A stretch of 64,000 nucleotides of DNA from Pseudomonas sp. BGr12 (GCF_030272895.1 NZ_JALRNF010000003.1:1-64000); one strand, 5' to 3'; numbered from the stretch's first letter, positions 29,786 through 40,622 are shown. Program-made: numbers and translations. The notes: a model not told the origin generated them from the letters alone.

Positions 29786-29829
29786 GGAGCTGGACCCTGT
29801 TCAAAACTGCATGTACGCCACTCATTGCC

Positions 29830-30924
29830 TCAGAGTACCGCTTTTGGATAGGAACCCAATACCTTGAGGGCCACGGCTTCCTGGCTGATCTTCTCCAGCA
29901 CGGCCTTGATCAGCGGATCGCGGTGGTGACCGATGAAGTCGATGAAGAACACGTAGGTCCATTTGCCGCTGCGCGATGGACGGGTCTCGATACGAGTCAG
30001 GTCGATGCCGTTCTCGTGGAACGGCACCAGCAGCTCGTGCAAGGCGCCCGGCTTGTTGCTCATGGAGACAATGATCGAGGTCTTGTCGTCGCCGGTCGGC
30101 GGCACTTCCTGGTTGCCGATCATGAGGAAGCGCGTGGAGTTGTCCGGACGGTCTTCGATCTTCTCGGCCAGGCGAGTCAGGCCGTAGAGGCTGGCCGCCA
30201 TGTCACCGGCGATGGCCGCCGAGTTCCACTCGCCCTTGACCCGCTTGGCGGCTTCGGCATTGCTCGATACCGCCACGCGCTCGACATTCGGGTAGTGCGC
30301 GTCCAGCCACTTGCGGCACTGGGCCAGGGACTGGGCATGGGAGTAGATACGGGTGATGCTGTCGGTCTTGGTGTTCTCGCCCACCAGCAGGTGGTGGTGG
30401 ATACGCAGCTCGACTTCGCCACAGATGACCATGTCGTGCTCGAGGAAACTGTCGAGGGTATGGTTGACCGCACCCTCGGTGGAGTTTTCCACCGGCACCA
30501 CGCCGAAGTTGACGGCGCCGGCCGCCACTTCGCGGAACACTTCATCGATGGCCGCCATCGGCTTGCTGATCACCGCATGGCCGAAATGCTTCATCGCCGC
30601 GGCCTGGGTGAAGGTGCCCTCGGGGCCCAGGTAGGCCACCTTGAGCGGCTGCTCCAGGGCCAGGCACGACGACATGATCTCGCGGAACAAGCGCGCCATT
30701 TCTTCGTTGCCCAGCGGCCCCTGGTTGCGCTGCATGACGCGCTTGAGCACCTGCGCCTCGCGCTCGGGCCGGTAGAACACCGGCGCCTCGCCTTCGGCCA
30801 GGGTGGCAGTCTTGACCCGCGCCACTTCCTGCGCGCAACGAGCACGGTCACTGATCAGCTCGAGGATCTTCTCGTCGAGGCTGTCAATGCGCACCCGCAG
30901 CGCCTTGAGTTCCTGCTCCGACAT
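29830..30924 (-). CDS. pheA: Chorismate mutase / prephenate dehydratase
   Basis: The 364-residue P-protein has an AroQ chorismate mutase (about 1-90, LKALRVRIDSLDEKIL), a prephenate dehydratase domain (AYLGPEGTFTQAA; NSTEGAVNHTLD) and a C-terminal ACT domain. The ACT domain carries the phenylalanine-sensing motif IETRPSR. It makes phenylpyruvate for Phe synthesis under feedback control. The start overlaps the serC stop by one base. Confidence 0.97.
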   Translation of the reverse strand: MSEQELKALRVRIDSLDEKILELISDRARCAQEVARVKTATLAEGEAPVFYRPEREAQVLKRVMQRNQGPLGNEEMARLFREIMSSCLALEQPLKVAYLGPEGTFTQAAAMKHFGHAVISKPMAAIDEVFREVAAGAVNFGVVPVENSTEGAVNHTLDSFLEHDMVICGEVELRIHHHLLVGENTKTDSITRIYSHAQSLAQCRKWLDAHYPNVERVAVSSNAEAAKRVKGEWNSAAIAGDMAASLYGLTRLAEKIEDRPDNSTRFLMIGNQEVPPTGDDKTSIIVSMSNKPGALHELLVPFHENGIDLTRIETRPSRSGKWTYVFFIDFIGHHRDPLIKAVLEKISQEAVALKVLGSYPKAVL

Positions 30925-32009
30925 CAGCCGTGCTCCTTCTCGAATTCAGCCATGTAGCCGACCAGCGCTTCCACGGCGTCCAGGCCCAGGGCGTTGTAGA
31001 TCGAGGCGCGCATGCCGCCGACCGAACGGTGCCCCTTGAGGTTGAGCAGGCCACGGGCGTCGGCACCGGCCAGGAAGGCCTTGTCCAGGCGCTCGTCGGC
31101 CAGGCGGAACGGTACGTTCATCCAGGAACGGGCGTTGACGCTGATCGGGTTGGTGTAGAAGTCGCTGCTGTCGATGAAGCCGTACAGGCGGTCTTTCTTG
31201 GCGCGGTTGCGCTGCTCCATGGCCGCGACGCCGCCCTGCTCCTTGAGCCACTCGAACACCAGGCCCGAGAGGTACCAGGAATAGGTAGCCGGGGTGTTGT
31301 ACATCGAACCGTTGTCGGCGGCGATCTTGTAGTCGAGCATGGTCGGGCAGCTGCTGCGGGCGCGACCGATCAGGTCTTCACGCACGATCACCACCACCAG
31401 GCCGCTCGGGCCGATGTTCTTCTGCGCACCGGCATAGATCATGCCGAAGTCGGAGACGTCGATCGGGCGCGAGAGGATGTCCGAGGACATGTCGACCACC
31501 AGCGGTGCGTCACCGGTCTGTGGCACCCAGTCGAACTGCAGGCCACCGATGGTCTCGTTCGAGGCGTAGTGCACATAGGCGGCGCCCGGAGTCAGCTTCC
31601 ATTCGTTCTGGCCAGGGATCGACAGGTAGTCGTAAGGCTTGGCGCTGGCGGCGACATTGATGTTGCCGAAGCGACGGGCTTCCTCGATGGCCTTCTTCGA
31701 CCAGATACCGGTCTCGATATAGTCGGCAGTGCCATTCTCGGGCAGCAGGTTCAGGGGGATCTCGGCGAACTGCTGGCTCGCACCGCCCTGCAGGAACAGC
31801 ACCTTGTAGTTGGCAGGAACGGACAACAGGTCGCGCAGGTCCTGTTCGGCCTTTTCGGCGATGGCCACGTAGTCGTCGCTACGATGGCTCATTTCCATCA
31901 CGGACAGGCCCTTGCCATGCCAATCCAGCATTTCGGCCTGGGCGCGCTGCAGTACAGCTTCAGGGAGCGCAGCAGGGCCTGCGCAGAAGTTAAAGGCTCG
32001 TTTGCTCAC
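30924..32009 (-). CDS. serC: Phosphoserine aminotransferase
   Basis: The 361-residue fold-type IV-like PLP enzyme makes phosphoserine and also serves pyridoxal phosphate synthesis. The motif NFCAGPAALP begins the protein and the PLP lysine is in YAGAQKNIGPSG. I chose GTG at 32009 because it gives the exact family length. The frame stays open upstream for 79 codons, but that stretch has no SerC similarity and lies in the gyrA-serC spacer and the gyrA end. An ATG seven codons earlier is the alternative. Confidence 0.95.
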   Translation of the reverse strand: MSKRAFNFCAGPAALPEAVLQRAQAEMLDWHGKGLSVMEMSHRSDDYVAIAEKAEQDLRDLLSVPANYKVLFLQGGASQQFAEIPLNLLPENGTADYIETGIWSKKAIEEARRFGNINVAASAKPYDYLSIPGQNEWKLTPGAAYVHYASNETIGGLQFDWVPQTGDAPLVVDMSSDILSRPIDVSDFGMIYAGAQKNIGPSGLVVVIVREDLIGRARSSCPTMLDYKIAADNGSMYNTPATYSWYLSGLVFEWLKEQGGVAAMEQRNRAKKDRLYGFIDSSDFYTNPISVNARSWMNVPFRLADERLDKAFLAGADARGLLNLKGHRSVGGMRASIYNALGLDAVEALVGYMAEFEKEHG

Positions 32010-32051
32010 ATCCACTCTCGCTCTGCTCATGATGTCCGTGGAGCAGGCCGC

Positions 32052-32072
32052 GCGGCGCAAGGACTGCGCCGC
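32052..32072. other. GC-rich hairpin in the gyrA-serC spacer
   Basis: An 8-bp perfect stem (GCGGCGCA against TGCGCCGC) closes a five-base loop AGGAC in the 94-bp gap between gyrA and serC. There is no T-run, so a factor-independent terminator is unlikely. It could be a transcript-processing or attenuating stem. Confidence 0.35.
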
Positions 32073-32103
32073 CGCGACCACCCCCACCAGGGTACTGCTA
32101 GGT

Positions 32104-34734
32104 TTATTCCTGAGGCGCCTCTTCGTCGCCAGCGGCCTGGGCCTCTGGTGCCTCGACAGCGTCGTCAGCTTCGTCGACGAACTCCTCGTCGCCTTCCTCT
32201 TCGGATGGCTCCTGGACTCGCTCCAGACCCACCAGGGTCTCGTCATTGGCCAGCTTGATCAGGGTCACGCCCTGGGTGTTACGACCCAGGCTGGAGACCT
32301 CGCCGACGCGGGTACGGACCAGGGTGCCCTGGTCGGAGATCAGCATGATCTCCTCGCCGTCCTGCACCTGCACGGCACCGACCAGGCGACCGTTACGCTC
32401 GTTGCTGACCATGGCGATAACGCCCTGGCCGCCACGCTTGTACTCTGGGAACTCGCCGATTTCGGTACGCTTGCCGTAACCACGTTCGGAGGCGGTGAGG
32501 ATCTGGCTGCCCTCCTCCGGAATGATCATGGAGATCAGCTTCTGCCCTTCGCCCAGGCGCATGCCGCGCACACCGCGGGCGGTACGGCCCATGGCACGGA
32601 CGTCGGATTCCTTGAAGCGGGTGACCTTGCCGGCGTCGGAGAACAGCATGACCTCACGCTCGCCATCGGTGATGGCCGCGGAAATCAGCACGTCGCCTTC
32701 GTCCAGCTCCAGGGCGATCAGGCCGACGCTGCGCTGGCGGCTGAAGGATTCCAGCGGGGTCTTCTTCACGGTGCCGTTGGCGGTAGCCATGAAGATGAAG
32801 TGACCTTCGGTGTATTCCTCGACCGGCAGCATGGTCGAAATGTACTCGCCCTCGTCCAGCGGCAGCAGGTTGACCAGCGGTCGACCGCGCGCGGCACGGG
32901 AGGCCTCGGGGATTTCGTAGGTCTTGAGCCAGTACACCTTGCCCTTGCTGGAGAACAGCAGCAGCGTGGTGTGGCTGTTGGCGACCAGCAGGTGCGAGAT
33001 GTAGTCCTCGTCCTTGACGCCGGTGGCCGACTTGCCTTTGCCACCACGACGCTGGGCCTGGTAGGCCGCCAGCGGCTGGGTCTTGGCGTAGCCGCCGTGG
33101 GAGATGGTCACGACCCGGTCTTCTTCCGGAATCATGTCGCCCAGGGTCAGGTCCAGGCGCGCATCGAGGATTTCGGTGCGGCGCACGTCGCCGTATTCGG
33201 CGCGGATCAGTTCCAGCTCTTCGCGGATCACTTCCATCAGGCGCTCGGCACTGTTGAGGATGCGGATCAGCTCGCCGATCTGGTTGAGGATCTCCTGGTA
33301 CTCGGCCAGCAGTTTTTCATGCTCGAGACCGGTCAGGCGGTGCAGGCGCAGGTCGAGGATGGCCTGGGCCTGTTCCGGCGACAGGAAGTACTTGCCGTCG
33401 CGCAGGCCGTATTGCTCGTCGAGGTTTTCCGGACGGCAGGAGTCGGCGCCGGCGCGCTCGACCATCACCTGCACGGCGCTGGATTCCCACGGCGTGCTGA
33501 CCAGTGCTTCCTTGGCCTCGGACGGGGTCGGCGAGGCCTTGATCAGGGCGATGACCGGATCGATGTTGGACAGGGCAACCGCCTGGCCTTCAAGGATATG
33601 GCCGCGCTCGCGGGCCTTGCGCAGTTCGAAGACGGTACGACGGGTCACCACTTCACGGCGGTGACGGACGAAGGCTTCGAGCAGGTCCTTGAGGTTCAGC
33701 ACCCGCGGACGGCCGTCGATCAGCGCCACGATGTTGATGCCGAACACGCTCTGCAGCTGGGTCTGGGCGTAGAGGTTGTTGAGGATGACCTCAGGCACCT
33801 CGCCACGGCGCAGCTCGATGACGATGCGCATGCCGTCCTTGTCGGACTCGTCGCGCAGCTCGGTGATGCCTTCGAGTTTCTTTTCCTTGACCAGCTCGGC
33901 GATCTTCTCGATCAGCCGCGCCTTGTTCAGCTGGTACGGCAGCTCGGTGACGACGATCTGCTGGCGGCCACCGACCTTGTCGATGTCTTCGACGGTGGAG
34001 CGGGCGCGCATGTAGATGCGGCCACGGCCGGTGCGGTAGGCCTCGATGATGCCCTGGCGACCGTTGATGATGGCTGCGGTCGGGAAGTCCGGGCCCGGGA
34101 TGAACTGCATCAGTTCATCGACCGTGATCTCGGCGTTGTCGATCAGTGCCAGGCAACCGTCGATGACTTCACCGAGGTTGTGCGGCGGGATGTTGGTTGC
34201 CATGCCCACGGCAATACCGCTGGAACCGTTGACCAGCAGGTTGGGGATCTTGGTCGGCATGACCGCCGGGATCTGCTCGGTGCCGTCGTAGTTGGGCACC
34301 CAGTCGACGGTTTCCTTGTGCAGGTCGGCCAGCAGCTCATGGGCCAGCTTGGTCATGCGCACTTCGGTGTATCGCATGGCCGCGGCGTTGTCGCCGTCCA
34401 CCGAACCGAAGTTGCCCTGACCGTCGACCAGCAGGTAGCGCAGCGAGAACGGCTGCGCCATGCGCACGATGGTGTCGTAGACCGCGGTATCACCGTGGGG
34501 GTGGTACTTACCGATCACGTCACCGACCACACGGGCGGATTTCTTGTACGGTTTGTTCCAGTCGTTGCCCAGTTCGCTCATCGCATAGAGAACACGGCGA
34601 TGCACGGGCTTCAAGCCATCACGCGCATCGGGCAGCGCACGCCCGACAATGACGCTCATCGCGTAGTCGAGGTAGGACTGTCTCAGTTCGTCTTCGATAT
34701 TGACCGGGAGGATTTCTTTGGCCAGTTCGCCCAT
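32104..34734 (-). CDS. gyrA: DNA gyrase subunit A
   Basis: The 876-residue subunit starts [17 protein letters not shown]. The active-site tyrosine is in [10 protein letters not shown]. The quinolone-determining stretch [19 protein letters not shown] has Thr and Asp at the two positions usually mutated in resistant strains, so it looks wild type. The C-terminal beta-pinwheel includes the GyrA-box-like QRRGGKGK. An acidic tail of about 45 residues follows, shorter than in some pseudomonads. It is the first gene of a minus-strand series that continues to serC. Confidence 0.98.
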   Translation of the reverse strand: MGELAKEILPVNIEDELRQSYLDYAMSVIVGRALPDARDGLKPVHRRVLYAMSELGNDWNKPYKKSARVVGDVIGKYHPHGDTAVYDTIVRMAQPFSLRYLLVDGQGNFGSVDGDNAAAMRYTEVRMTKLAHELLADLHKETVDWVPNYDGTEQIPAVMPTKIPNLLVNGSSGIAVGMATNIPPHNLGEVIDGCLALIDNAEITVDELMQFIPGPDFPTAAIINGRQGIIEAYRTGRGRIYMRARSTVEDIDKVGGRQQIVVTELPYQLNKARLIEKIAELVKEKKLEGITELRDESDKDGMRIVIELRRGEVPEVILNNLYAQTQLQSVFGINIVALIDGRPRVLNLKDLLEAFVRHRREVVTRRTVFELRKARERGHILEGQAVALSNIDPVIALIKASPTPSEAKEALVSTPWESSAVQVMVERAGADSCRPENLDEQYGLRDGKYFLSPEQAQAILDLRLHRLTGLEHEKLLAEYQEILNQIGELIRILNSAERLMEVIREELELIRAEYGDVRRTEILDARLDLTLGDMIPEEDRVVTISHGGYAKTQPLAAYQAQRRGGKGKSATGVKDEDYISHLLVANSHTTLLLFSSKGKVYWLKTYEIPEASRAARGRPLVNLLPLDEGEYISTMLPVEEYTEGHFIFMATANGTVKKTPLESFSRQRSVGLIALELDEGDVLISAAITDGEREVMLFSDAGKVTRFKESDVRAMGRTARGVRGMRLGEGQKLISMIIPEEGSQILTASERGYGKRTEIGEFPEYKRGGQGVIAMVSNERNGRLVGAVQVQDGEEIMLISDQGTLVRTRVGEVSSLGRNTQGVTLIKLANDETLVGLERVQEPSEEEGDEEFVDEADDAVEAPEAQAAGDEEAPQE

Positions 34735-35013
34735 GAGAAGCCTGATTCCTTTTTCTGGTGAAACCTCGTCACATCCATATGGGACGAACGAAGCTCGTCG
34801 CCGCAAAGTGACTCCTTGCAACGACTTACGACAAATCAACGAGTTAAGCCATGGATCTGCGCAGTAAAGACAACCCCGCAGGGCTGCCTTGGAAACCGTC
34901 GGATGTTACCACAATCGCCTAGACGGTGGGAGTAGGCTGCGGCACTACTACCCTACTGCTCGTCTGCAACGTGCGACAGCCGCCACAACAGGCCGCCAGC
35001 GCCGGGCAAGCCC

Positions 35014-36090
35014 TCAATGCAAACGCTTGCGGCACATCAGTTGTGCCATCTTGACCGCGTCGGGGCGCTCGACAATACCCTTCTCGGTCACGATCACATC
35101 GACAAGGTCCGCCGGAGTCACGTCAAAGACCGGATTGAAGGCCTCCACGCCGGCACCGAGGTGCCGGCCCTCCACTTCCAGCAGCTCGGCGCCGCCGCGC
35201 TCCTCAAGGTAGACGTCCTCGCCGCTTTCCAGGTTCATGTCGATGCTGGAACTGGGCGCTACCACCATGAAACGCACGCCATGGTGCATGGCGGTGACCG
35301 CCAGCTGGTAGGTGCCGATCTTGTTGACCACATCGCCATTGGCGGTGATGCGGTCGGCGCCGACGATGACCCAGGTGATGCCCTTGGTTTTCATCAGGTG
35401 CGCAGCGGCAGAGTCGGCATGGACGGTCACCGGGATGCCCTCGCCGGCCAGCTCCCAGGCGGTCAGCCGCGAACCTTGCAGCCAGGGGCGGGTTTCGTTG
35501 ACATGGACGCGCTCGACCATCCCTTCCAGATAGGCCGCCCGGATCACCCCCAGCGCGGTGCCGAAGCCGCCGGTGGCCAGGGCGCCGGTATTGCAGTGGG
35601 TCAGCAGGGCCTGCTCGCTGCCCTGGTGCTTGCGGATCAGGTCGACGCCGAGTTGGGCCATGGTCAGGTTGGCTTCGCGGTCGCTGTCGTGGATGGCGAT
35701 GGCTTCAGCGGCCATGATCGCCGCCACATCCTCGCCTTCCTTTATCCGCAACAGGCGTTCGCGCATGCGATTGAGCGCCCAGAACAGGTTGGCGGCAGTC
35801 GGCCGCGCCTCGCCCAGCAGCTCGAAGTCTTCTTCCAGCGCCTGCTCCCAGTCATCGCCTTGCGCCAGGCGCTGGCGCACCGCCATGGCCAGGCCGTAGG
35901 CGGCACTGATGCCGATGGCCGGCGCGCCGCGCACCACCATGGATCGGATCGCCCCGGCAACGGCCGCGGCATCGCTGCAAGGCAGCCAGGTCTGCTCGAA
36001 CGGCAGCATGCGCTGGTCGAGCAGGTACAGGACGCCATCGCGCCAATCGATGGCCGTCACCTTCTCTGCCGCCATTAATTGATCGCGCAT
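35014..36090 (-). CDS. mtnA: S-methyl-5-thioribose-1-phosphate isomerase
   Basis: The 358-residue enzyme of the eIF2B-like family isomerises methylthioribose 1-phosphate to the ribulose form in methionine salvage. Motifs include the RGAPAIG loop, [17 protein letters not shown] with the catalytic Cys, and [13 protein letters not shown]. It is divergent from the deaminase gene mtaD. No other mtn genes are in the window. Confidence 0.95.
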   Translation of the reverse strand: MRDQLMAAEKVTAIDWRDGVLYLLDQRMLPFEQTWLPCSDAAAVAGAIRSMVVRGAPAIGISAAYGLAMAVRQRLAQGDDWEQALEEDFELLGEARPTAANLFWALNRMRERLLRIKEGEDVAAIMAAEAIAIHDSDREANLTMAQLGVDLIRKHQGSEQALLTHCNTGALATGGFGTALGVIRAAYLEGMVERVHVNETRPWLQGSRLTAWELAGEGIPVTVHADSAAAHLMKTKGITWVIVGADRITANGDVVNKIGTYQLAVTAMHHGVRFMVVAPSSSIDMNLESGEDVYLEERGGAELLEVEGRHLGAGVEAFNPVFDVTPADLVDVIVTEKGIVERPDAVKMAQLMCRKRLH

Positions 36091-36199
36091 GCCTCACCCC
36101 ATCAGTCGGACATCAAAAGCGGGCGATTATAGCGAGCCCCTGGCGCGGACGCTCGGGTATACTTCGCCCTCAGCCCATGCGACCCAGGGAAACCCTGCC

Positions 36200-37531
36200 A
36201 TGCCCAAACCCGCTACACCGCTCGACCTGCTGCTCCTGCCGACCTGGCTGGTGCCTGTCGAACCTGCCGGGGTGGTATTGAAGGAGCATGGACTGGGCAT
36301 TCGCGACGGGCAAATCGTTTTTATCGGCCCGCGCGAACAGGCCGCCCGCCTGGCCCCAGCCGAAACCCGCGAACTGCCGGGCTGCCTGCTCGCGCCGGGG
36401 CTGGTCAACGCCCACGGCCATGCGGCCATGACCCTGTTCCGTGGCCTGGCCGACGACTTGCCGCTGATGACCTGGCTCGAGGAGCACATCTGGCCGGCCG
36501 AAGGCCGCTGGGTGGATGAGGACTTCGTCCGGGACGGCACCGACCTGGCGATCGCCGAGCAGATCAAGGGCGGCGTCACCTGCTTTGCCGACATGTACTT
36601 CTATCCGCGGATCGCCAGCGAGCGGGTGCACAACAGCGGCATCCGCGCGCAGATCGCCGTGCCGCTGCTGGATTTCCCCATTCCCGGCGCACGCAGCACC
36701 GATGAAGCCCTGCACCTGGCCGTGGAGCTGTTCGGCGACCTGCGCTATCACCCCCGTATCACCGTGGCGATGGGCCCGCATGCGCCGTACACGGTCAGCG
36801 ACGAGAACCTGGAGAAGATCCGGGTGATCGCCGAGGAACTGGATGCGCCGATCCACATGCACATCCACGAAACCGCCTTCGAGGTCGAGCAGTCCCTGGC
36901 CACCCGCGGCGAGCGCCCGCTGGCCCGCCTCGCCCGCCTGGGCCTGCTGGGGCCACGGCTGCAGGCGGTGCACATGACCCAGGTCAGCGACGACGACCTG
37001 GCCCTGCTGGTAGAAAGCAACACCAGCGTGGTGCACTGCCCGGAATCCAACCTCAAGCTCGCCAGCGGCTTCTGCCCGGTCGAGCGCCTGTGGCAGGCCG
37101 GCGTCAACGTGGCCGTGGGCACCGATGGCGCAGCCAGCAACAACGACCTCGACCTGCTCGGCGAAACCCGTACCGCCGCCCTGCTGGCCAAGGCCGTGGC
37201 CGGCTCGGCTGCCGCCCTGGATGCCCACCGGGCGCTGCGCATGGCAACGCTCAATGGCGCTCGGGCCCTGGGCCTGGACACCGTGACCGGTTCGCTGGAG
37301 CTGGGCAAGGCCGCCGACCTGGTCGCCTTCGACCTGTCGGGCCTGGCCCAGCAGCCGATCTACGATCCGGTTTCACAACTGATCTACGCCAGCAGCCGTG
37401 ACTGCGTGAAGCATGTCTGGGTTGCCGGCAAGCAACTGCTTGACGAGCGTCGCCTGACCCGCCTGGACGAACAGGCCCTGCAGGCCACGGCCTGCGCCTG
37501 GGGCCAGCGGATCGGTGAACGCAACGAATGA
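36200..37531 (+). CDS. mtaD: 5-methylthioadenosine/S-adenosylhomocysteine deaminase
   Basis: The 443-residue amidohydrolase of the TRZ/ATZ type has the metal-binding NAHGHAAM, the central [10 protein letters not shown] and the late [10 protein letters not shown] aspartate. In P. aeruginosa the homologue at this position deaminates methylthioadenosine to methylthioinosine. Its position beside mtnA supports a role in methylthioadenosine disposal. The start is the ATG at 36200; upstream codons in the frame overlap the mtnA promoter region. Confidence 0.88.
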   Translation: MPKPATPLDLLLLPTWLVPVEPAGVVLKEHGLGIRDGQIVFIGPREQAARLAPAETRELPGCLLAPGLVNAHGHAAMTLFRGLADDLPLMTWLEEHIWPAEGRWVDEDFVRDGTDLAIAEQIKGGVTCFADMYFYPRIASERVHNSGIRAQIAVPLLDFPIPGARSTDEALHLAVELFGDLRYHPRITVAMGPHAPYTVSDENLEKIRVIAEELDAPIHMHIHETAFEVEQSLATRGERPLARLARLGLLGPRLQAVHMTQVSDDDLALLVESNTSVVHCPESNLKLASGFCPVERLWQAGVNVAVGTDGAASNNDLDLLGETRTAALLAKAVAGSAAALDAHRALRMATLNGARALGLDTVTGSLELGKAADLVAFDLSGLAQQPIYDPVSQLIYASSRDCVKHVWVAGKQLLDERRLTRLDEQALQATACAWGQRIGERNE

Positions 37532-37593
37532 CCGGCTGGCAGCCACAGCTGCCGGCCCGTGACACCTTTATCAGAGTTTCAGAGGACTGTTCC

Positions 37594-38292
37594 ATGAGCA
37601 ACGTCGACCACGCCGAAATCGCCAAGTTCGAAGCCCTGGCCCACCGCTGGTGGGACCGCGAGAGCGAGTTCAAGCCGCTGCACGACATCAACCCGCTGCG
37701 GGTCAACTGGATCGACGAGCGGGTCAAGCTGGCCGGCAAGAAGGTCCTGGACGTCGGCTGCGGCGGCGGCATTCTCAGCGAAGCCATGGCCCTGCGCGGC
37801 GCCACCGTGACCGGCATCGACATGGGCGAAGCACCGCTGGCGGTGGCCCAGCTGCATCAACTGGAGTCCGGAGTTGAGGTCGAGTACCGGCAGATCACCG
37901 CCGAAGCCCTGGCCGAGGAAATGCCCGAGCAGTTCGATGTGGTCACTTGCCTTGAGATGCTTGAACACGTGCCCGACCCGTCCTCGGTGATCCGCGCGTG
38001 CTTCCGTATGGTCAAGCCCGGCGGCCAGGTGTTCTTCTCGACCATCAACCGCAACCCCAAGGCCTACCTGTTCGCCATCATCGGCGCCGAATACATCATG
38101 AAGTTGCTGCCGCGCGGCACCCACGACTTCAAGAAGTTCATCCGCCCTTCGGAACTGGGCGCCTGGAGCCGCGAAGCGGGCCTCTGCGTCAAGGACATCA
38201 TCGGCCTGACCTACAACCCGCTGACCAAGCACTACAAGCTGGCCAACGACGTTGACGTCAACTACATGATCCAGACCCTGCGCGAGGAATGA
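37594..38292 (+). CDS. ubiG: Ubiquinone biosynthesis O-methyltransferase
   Basis: The 232-residue SAM-dependent enzyme performs both O-methylations of ubiquinone synthesis at the inner membrane. It has [16 protein letters not shown] (SAM motif I), [11 protein letters not shown], and the membrane-contacting [17 protein letters not shown]. The ATG at 37594 follows a run containing AGAGGA. The stop overlaps the mupP start by 4 bp. Confidence 0.96.
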   Translation: MSNVDHAEIAKFEALAHRWWDRESEFKPLHDINPLRVNWIDERVKLAGKKVLDVGCGGGILSEAMALRGATVTGIDMGEAPLAVAQLHQLESGVEVEYRQITAEALAEEMPEQFDVVTCLEMLEHVPDPSSVIRACFRMVKPGGQVFFSTINRNPKAYLFAIIGAEYIMKLLPRGTHDFKKFIRPSELGAWSREAGLCVKDIIGLTYNPLTKHYKLANDVDVNYMIQTLREE

Positions 38293-38966
38293 GCATGCGT
38301 TTGCGAGCGGTACTTTTCGACATGGACGGCACCCTGCTCGACACGGCGCCGGATTTCATCGCCATCTGCCAGGCCATGCTGGCCGACCGCGGCCTGCCGG
38401 CCATCGATGACCAGCGCATCCGCGACGTGGTATCCGGCGGCGCCAAGGCCATGGTTTCGGCGACCTTCGACCTGGATCCCGAAGCGGCGGAGTTCGAGGC
38501 CCTGCGCCTGGAGTTCCTCGAGCGCTACCAGCAAGGCTGCGCGGTACACAGCAAGCTCTACGACGGCATGGCCGAACTGCTGGCCGACATCGAGAAAGCC
38601 AACCTGCTGTGGGGCGTGGTGACCAACAAGCCGGTGCGCTTTGCCGAACCGATCATGCAGCAACTGGGCCTGGCCGAGCGCTCGGCCCTGCTGATCTGCC
38701 CGGACCACGTGAAGAACAGCAAGCCGGATCCCGAGCCACTGATCCTCGCCTGCAAGACCCTGGACCTGGACCCTGCCAGCGTCCTGTTCATCGGTGACGA
38801 CCTGCGTGACATCGAGTCCGGCCGCGATGCCGGCACCCGCACGGCGGCGGTGCGCTACGGCTATATTCATCCCGATGACAACCCCAACAACTGGGGCGCG
38901 GATGTGGTGGTCGATCATCCGCTGGAGCTGCGCAAGGTGCTTGATAGCGCGCTTTGCGGCTGCTGA
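38289..38966 (+). CDS. mupP: N-acetylmuramic acid 6-phosphate phosphatase (HAD family)
   Basis: The 225-residue HAD phosphatase has all four motifs: [19 protein letters not shown], the lysine in SKPDPEP, and [16 protein letters not shown]. MupP in Pseudomonas dephosphorylates MurNAc 6-phosphate in the cell-wall recycling route that bypasses de novo UDP-MurNAc synthesis and underlies fosfomycin tolerance. The ubiG-mupP-yciK context matches the known P. putida and P. aeruginosa locus. It resembles Gph phosphatases closely; context decides the name. Confidence 0.88.
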   Translation: MSMRLRAVLFDMDGTLLDTAPDFIAICQAMLADRGLPAIDDQRIRDVVSGGAKAMVSATFDLDPEAAEFEALRLEFLERYQQGCAVHSKLYDGMAELLADIEKANLLWGVVTNKPVRFAEPIMQQLGLAERSALLICPDHVKNSKPDPEPLILACKTLDLDPASVLFIGDDLRDIESGRDAGTRTAAVRYGYIHPDDNPNNWGADVVVDHPLELRKVLDSALCGC

Positions 38967-38970
38967 CCGT

Positions 38971-39027
38971 GATCGCGGGGCAAGCCCGCTCCCACACACA
39001 GCTGTAGGAGCGGGCTTGCCCCGCGAT
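38971..39027. repeat. REPIN between mupP and yciK
   Basis: Two REP copies head towards each other: the inverse copy at 38971-38994 (GATCGCGGGGCAAGCCCGCT) and the direct copy at 39004-39027. The spacing is only about ten bases, which would give a long fold-back in the mRNA between two co-directional genes. Confidence 0.88.
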
Positions 39028-39057
39028 AAAGCCACCCCATTTGCAAGAGGCAACCCC

Positions 39058-39798
39058 ATGTTCGAATACTCCGCCCGCCCCGACCTGCTCAAGGGCCGCA
39101 CCATCCTGGTCACCGGCGCCGGTCGCGGTATCGGTGCAGCGGCCGCCAAGGCCTACGCCGCCCACGGCGCCACCGTGTTGCTGCTGGGCAAGACCGAAGG
39201 CAACCTGAGCCAGGTCTACGACGAGATCGAAGCCGCCGGCCACCCCAAGCCTGCAGTCATTCCATTCAACCTGGAAACCGCCCTGCCGCACCAGTACGAC
39301 GAGCTGGCAGCCATGATCGAAGGCGAGTTCGGCCACCTCGACGGCCTGCTGCACAACGCCTCGATCATCGGTCCGCGCACACCGCTGGAGCAGCTGTCGG
39401 GCGACAACTTCATGCGCGTGATGCAGATCAACGTCAACGCCATGTTCATGCTGACCAGCACCCTGCTGCCACTGCTCAAGCTGTCCAAGGATGCTTCGGT
39501 GATTTTCACCTCCAGCAGCGTCGGGCGCAAAGGCCGGGCCTACTGGGGTGCCTACGGGGTGTCGAAGTTCGCCACCGAGGGCCTGATGCAGACCCTCGCC
39601 GACGAACTGGAAGGCGTGGCACCGGTACGTGCCAACAGCATCAACCCGGGCGCCACCCGCACCAGCATGCGCGCCCAGGCCTATCCGGGCGAGAACCCGG
39701 AAAACAACCCGCTGCCCGAGCAGATCATGCCGGTCTATCTGTACCTGATGGGCCCGGACAGCAGCGGCGTCAATGGCCAGGCGTTCAACGCCCAGTAA
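39058..39798 (+). CDS. yciK: YciK family SDR oxidoreductase
   Basis: The 246-residue short-chain dehydrogenase has VTGAGRGIGAAAAKAYAAHG near the start, catalytic Ser in TSSSVGR, and Tyr and Lys in YGVSKFATEG. Length and motifs fit YciK, a family of unknown physiological substrate. The ATG at 39058 has AAGAGGCAA upstream. The stop codon abuts the stop of the convergent gene with no base between. Confidence 0.9.
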   Translation: MFEYSARPDLLKGRTILVTGAGRGIGAAAAKAYAAHGATVLLLGKTEGNLSQVYDEIEAAGHPKPAVIPFNLETALPHQYDELAAMIEGEFGHLDGLLHNASIIGPRTPLEQLSGDNFMRVMQINVNAMFMLTSTLLPLLKLSKDASVIFTSSSVGRKGRAYWGAYGVSKFATEGLMQTLADELEGVAPVRANSINPGATRTSMRAQAYPGENPENNPLPEQIMPVYLYLMGPDSSGVNGQAFNAQ

Positions 39799-40584
39799 TC
39801 AGCCTTCGGCCAGCTCCGCCTGGAGACGGGCGGGCTGACGCTGTTCCAGCTGCATGCAGCGCTCAAGGAACAGGAACATGTAGTCGTAGCTCTTGCAGAT
39901 GGCCCGACGCAACTCGGCCTGCAAGGCCTGGGACGGATTGTTGCCCGCCAGGGTGCAGACGATTTCCAATGCTTCCCACGGATGGGCGTCATCGTACTGG
40001 GCATGCATCTTCAGCCACTTCATGGCGCGCTTGCGGCCCTCTTCGGGGAAGCCCTGGGCATAGACACCGGTCGAACAGACCAGCGCCGACCACTCCCCCG
40101 TTGCCCCTTCGATCGCATAGTTGGTCGCCGCAATGGCCACCACCAGCGAATCGGCCGCGCAGGTATGCCAGCACCAGTCGCTCAGGCCATTGAGTTCGGT
40201 CGGCACATCCTGGGCCTGCAGGTCCTCCAGGCTGACACCATGGGCCTGGCTCCAATACAGCCAGTAATCGGCATGATTGAGCTCGACGCGGATGTTGCGC
40301 ATCAGCCAGCGGCGCGCCATGTCCTCCCCAGGATGGCGGGCGTAGCGGGTCTTGGTCAGGTTCTGGGCCATGTACAGGGAGAACTGCTCGACCACCGGCC
40401 AGCCACCGATCAGGTACTGGCGCATGGTGCGGCCGCTCAGGCGCCCGTCACGCATGCGTTGGTAGAGTTCATGTTCAACGACCCGGCGCTTGCTTTCGAA
40501 GCAGTCCTTGATCAGTTGTTGGGCCCAGAGTGGGTAACTGGTGGGGTCCATCAATGGACCGGTACGAATGAACGCGTCAATCAC
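39799..40584 (-). CDS. TenA/PqqC-like protein
   Basis: The 261-residue, mostly helical protein has the heme-oxygenase-like fold pattern. ELYQRMRDGRL and RNIRVELNHADYW place a Glu and His in helix positions used by TenA and PqqC for ligand or metal binding; NYAIEGATGEWS is a third conserved block. It is often annotated as a TenA-type regulator, but no DNA-binding domain is visible, so an oxidase-like or cofactor role is as likely. The start at 40584 is not certain; ATG 11 codons later is possible. Confidence 0.75.
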   Translation of the reverse strand: MIDAFIRTGPLMDPTSYPLWAQQLIKDCFESKRRVVEHELYQRMRDGRLSGRTMRQYLIGGWPVVEQFSLYMAQNLTKTRYARHPGEDMARRWLMRNIRVELNHADYWLYWSQAHGVSLEDLQAQDVPTELNGLSDWCWHTCAADSLVVAIAATNYAIEGATGEWSALVCSTGVYAQGFPEEGRKRAMKWLKMHAQYDDAHPWEALEIVCTLAGNNPSQALQAELRRAICKSYDYMFLFLERCMQLEQRQPARLQAELAEG

Positions 40585-40622
40585 TGTCAGCTCCTTGTTC
40601 CTTGTGATTATCGTGCAGACCT

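Noticed and set aside
32010..32246. N-terminal extension of serC
   Set aside because: The frame is open, but the extra 79 residues lack similarity to SerC and run through the gyrA-serC spacer into the gyrA 3' end. The GTG at 32009 gives the exact family length.
31912..34761. Open frame of 949 codons on the plus strand across gyrA
   Set aside because: It is antisense to an unmistakable gyrA. Long opposite-strand frames are common in GC-rich DNA, and its composition is that of a shadow.
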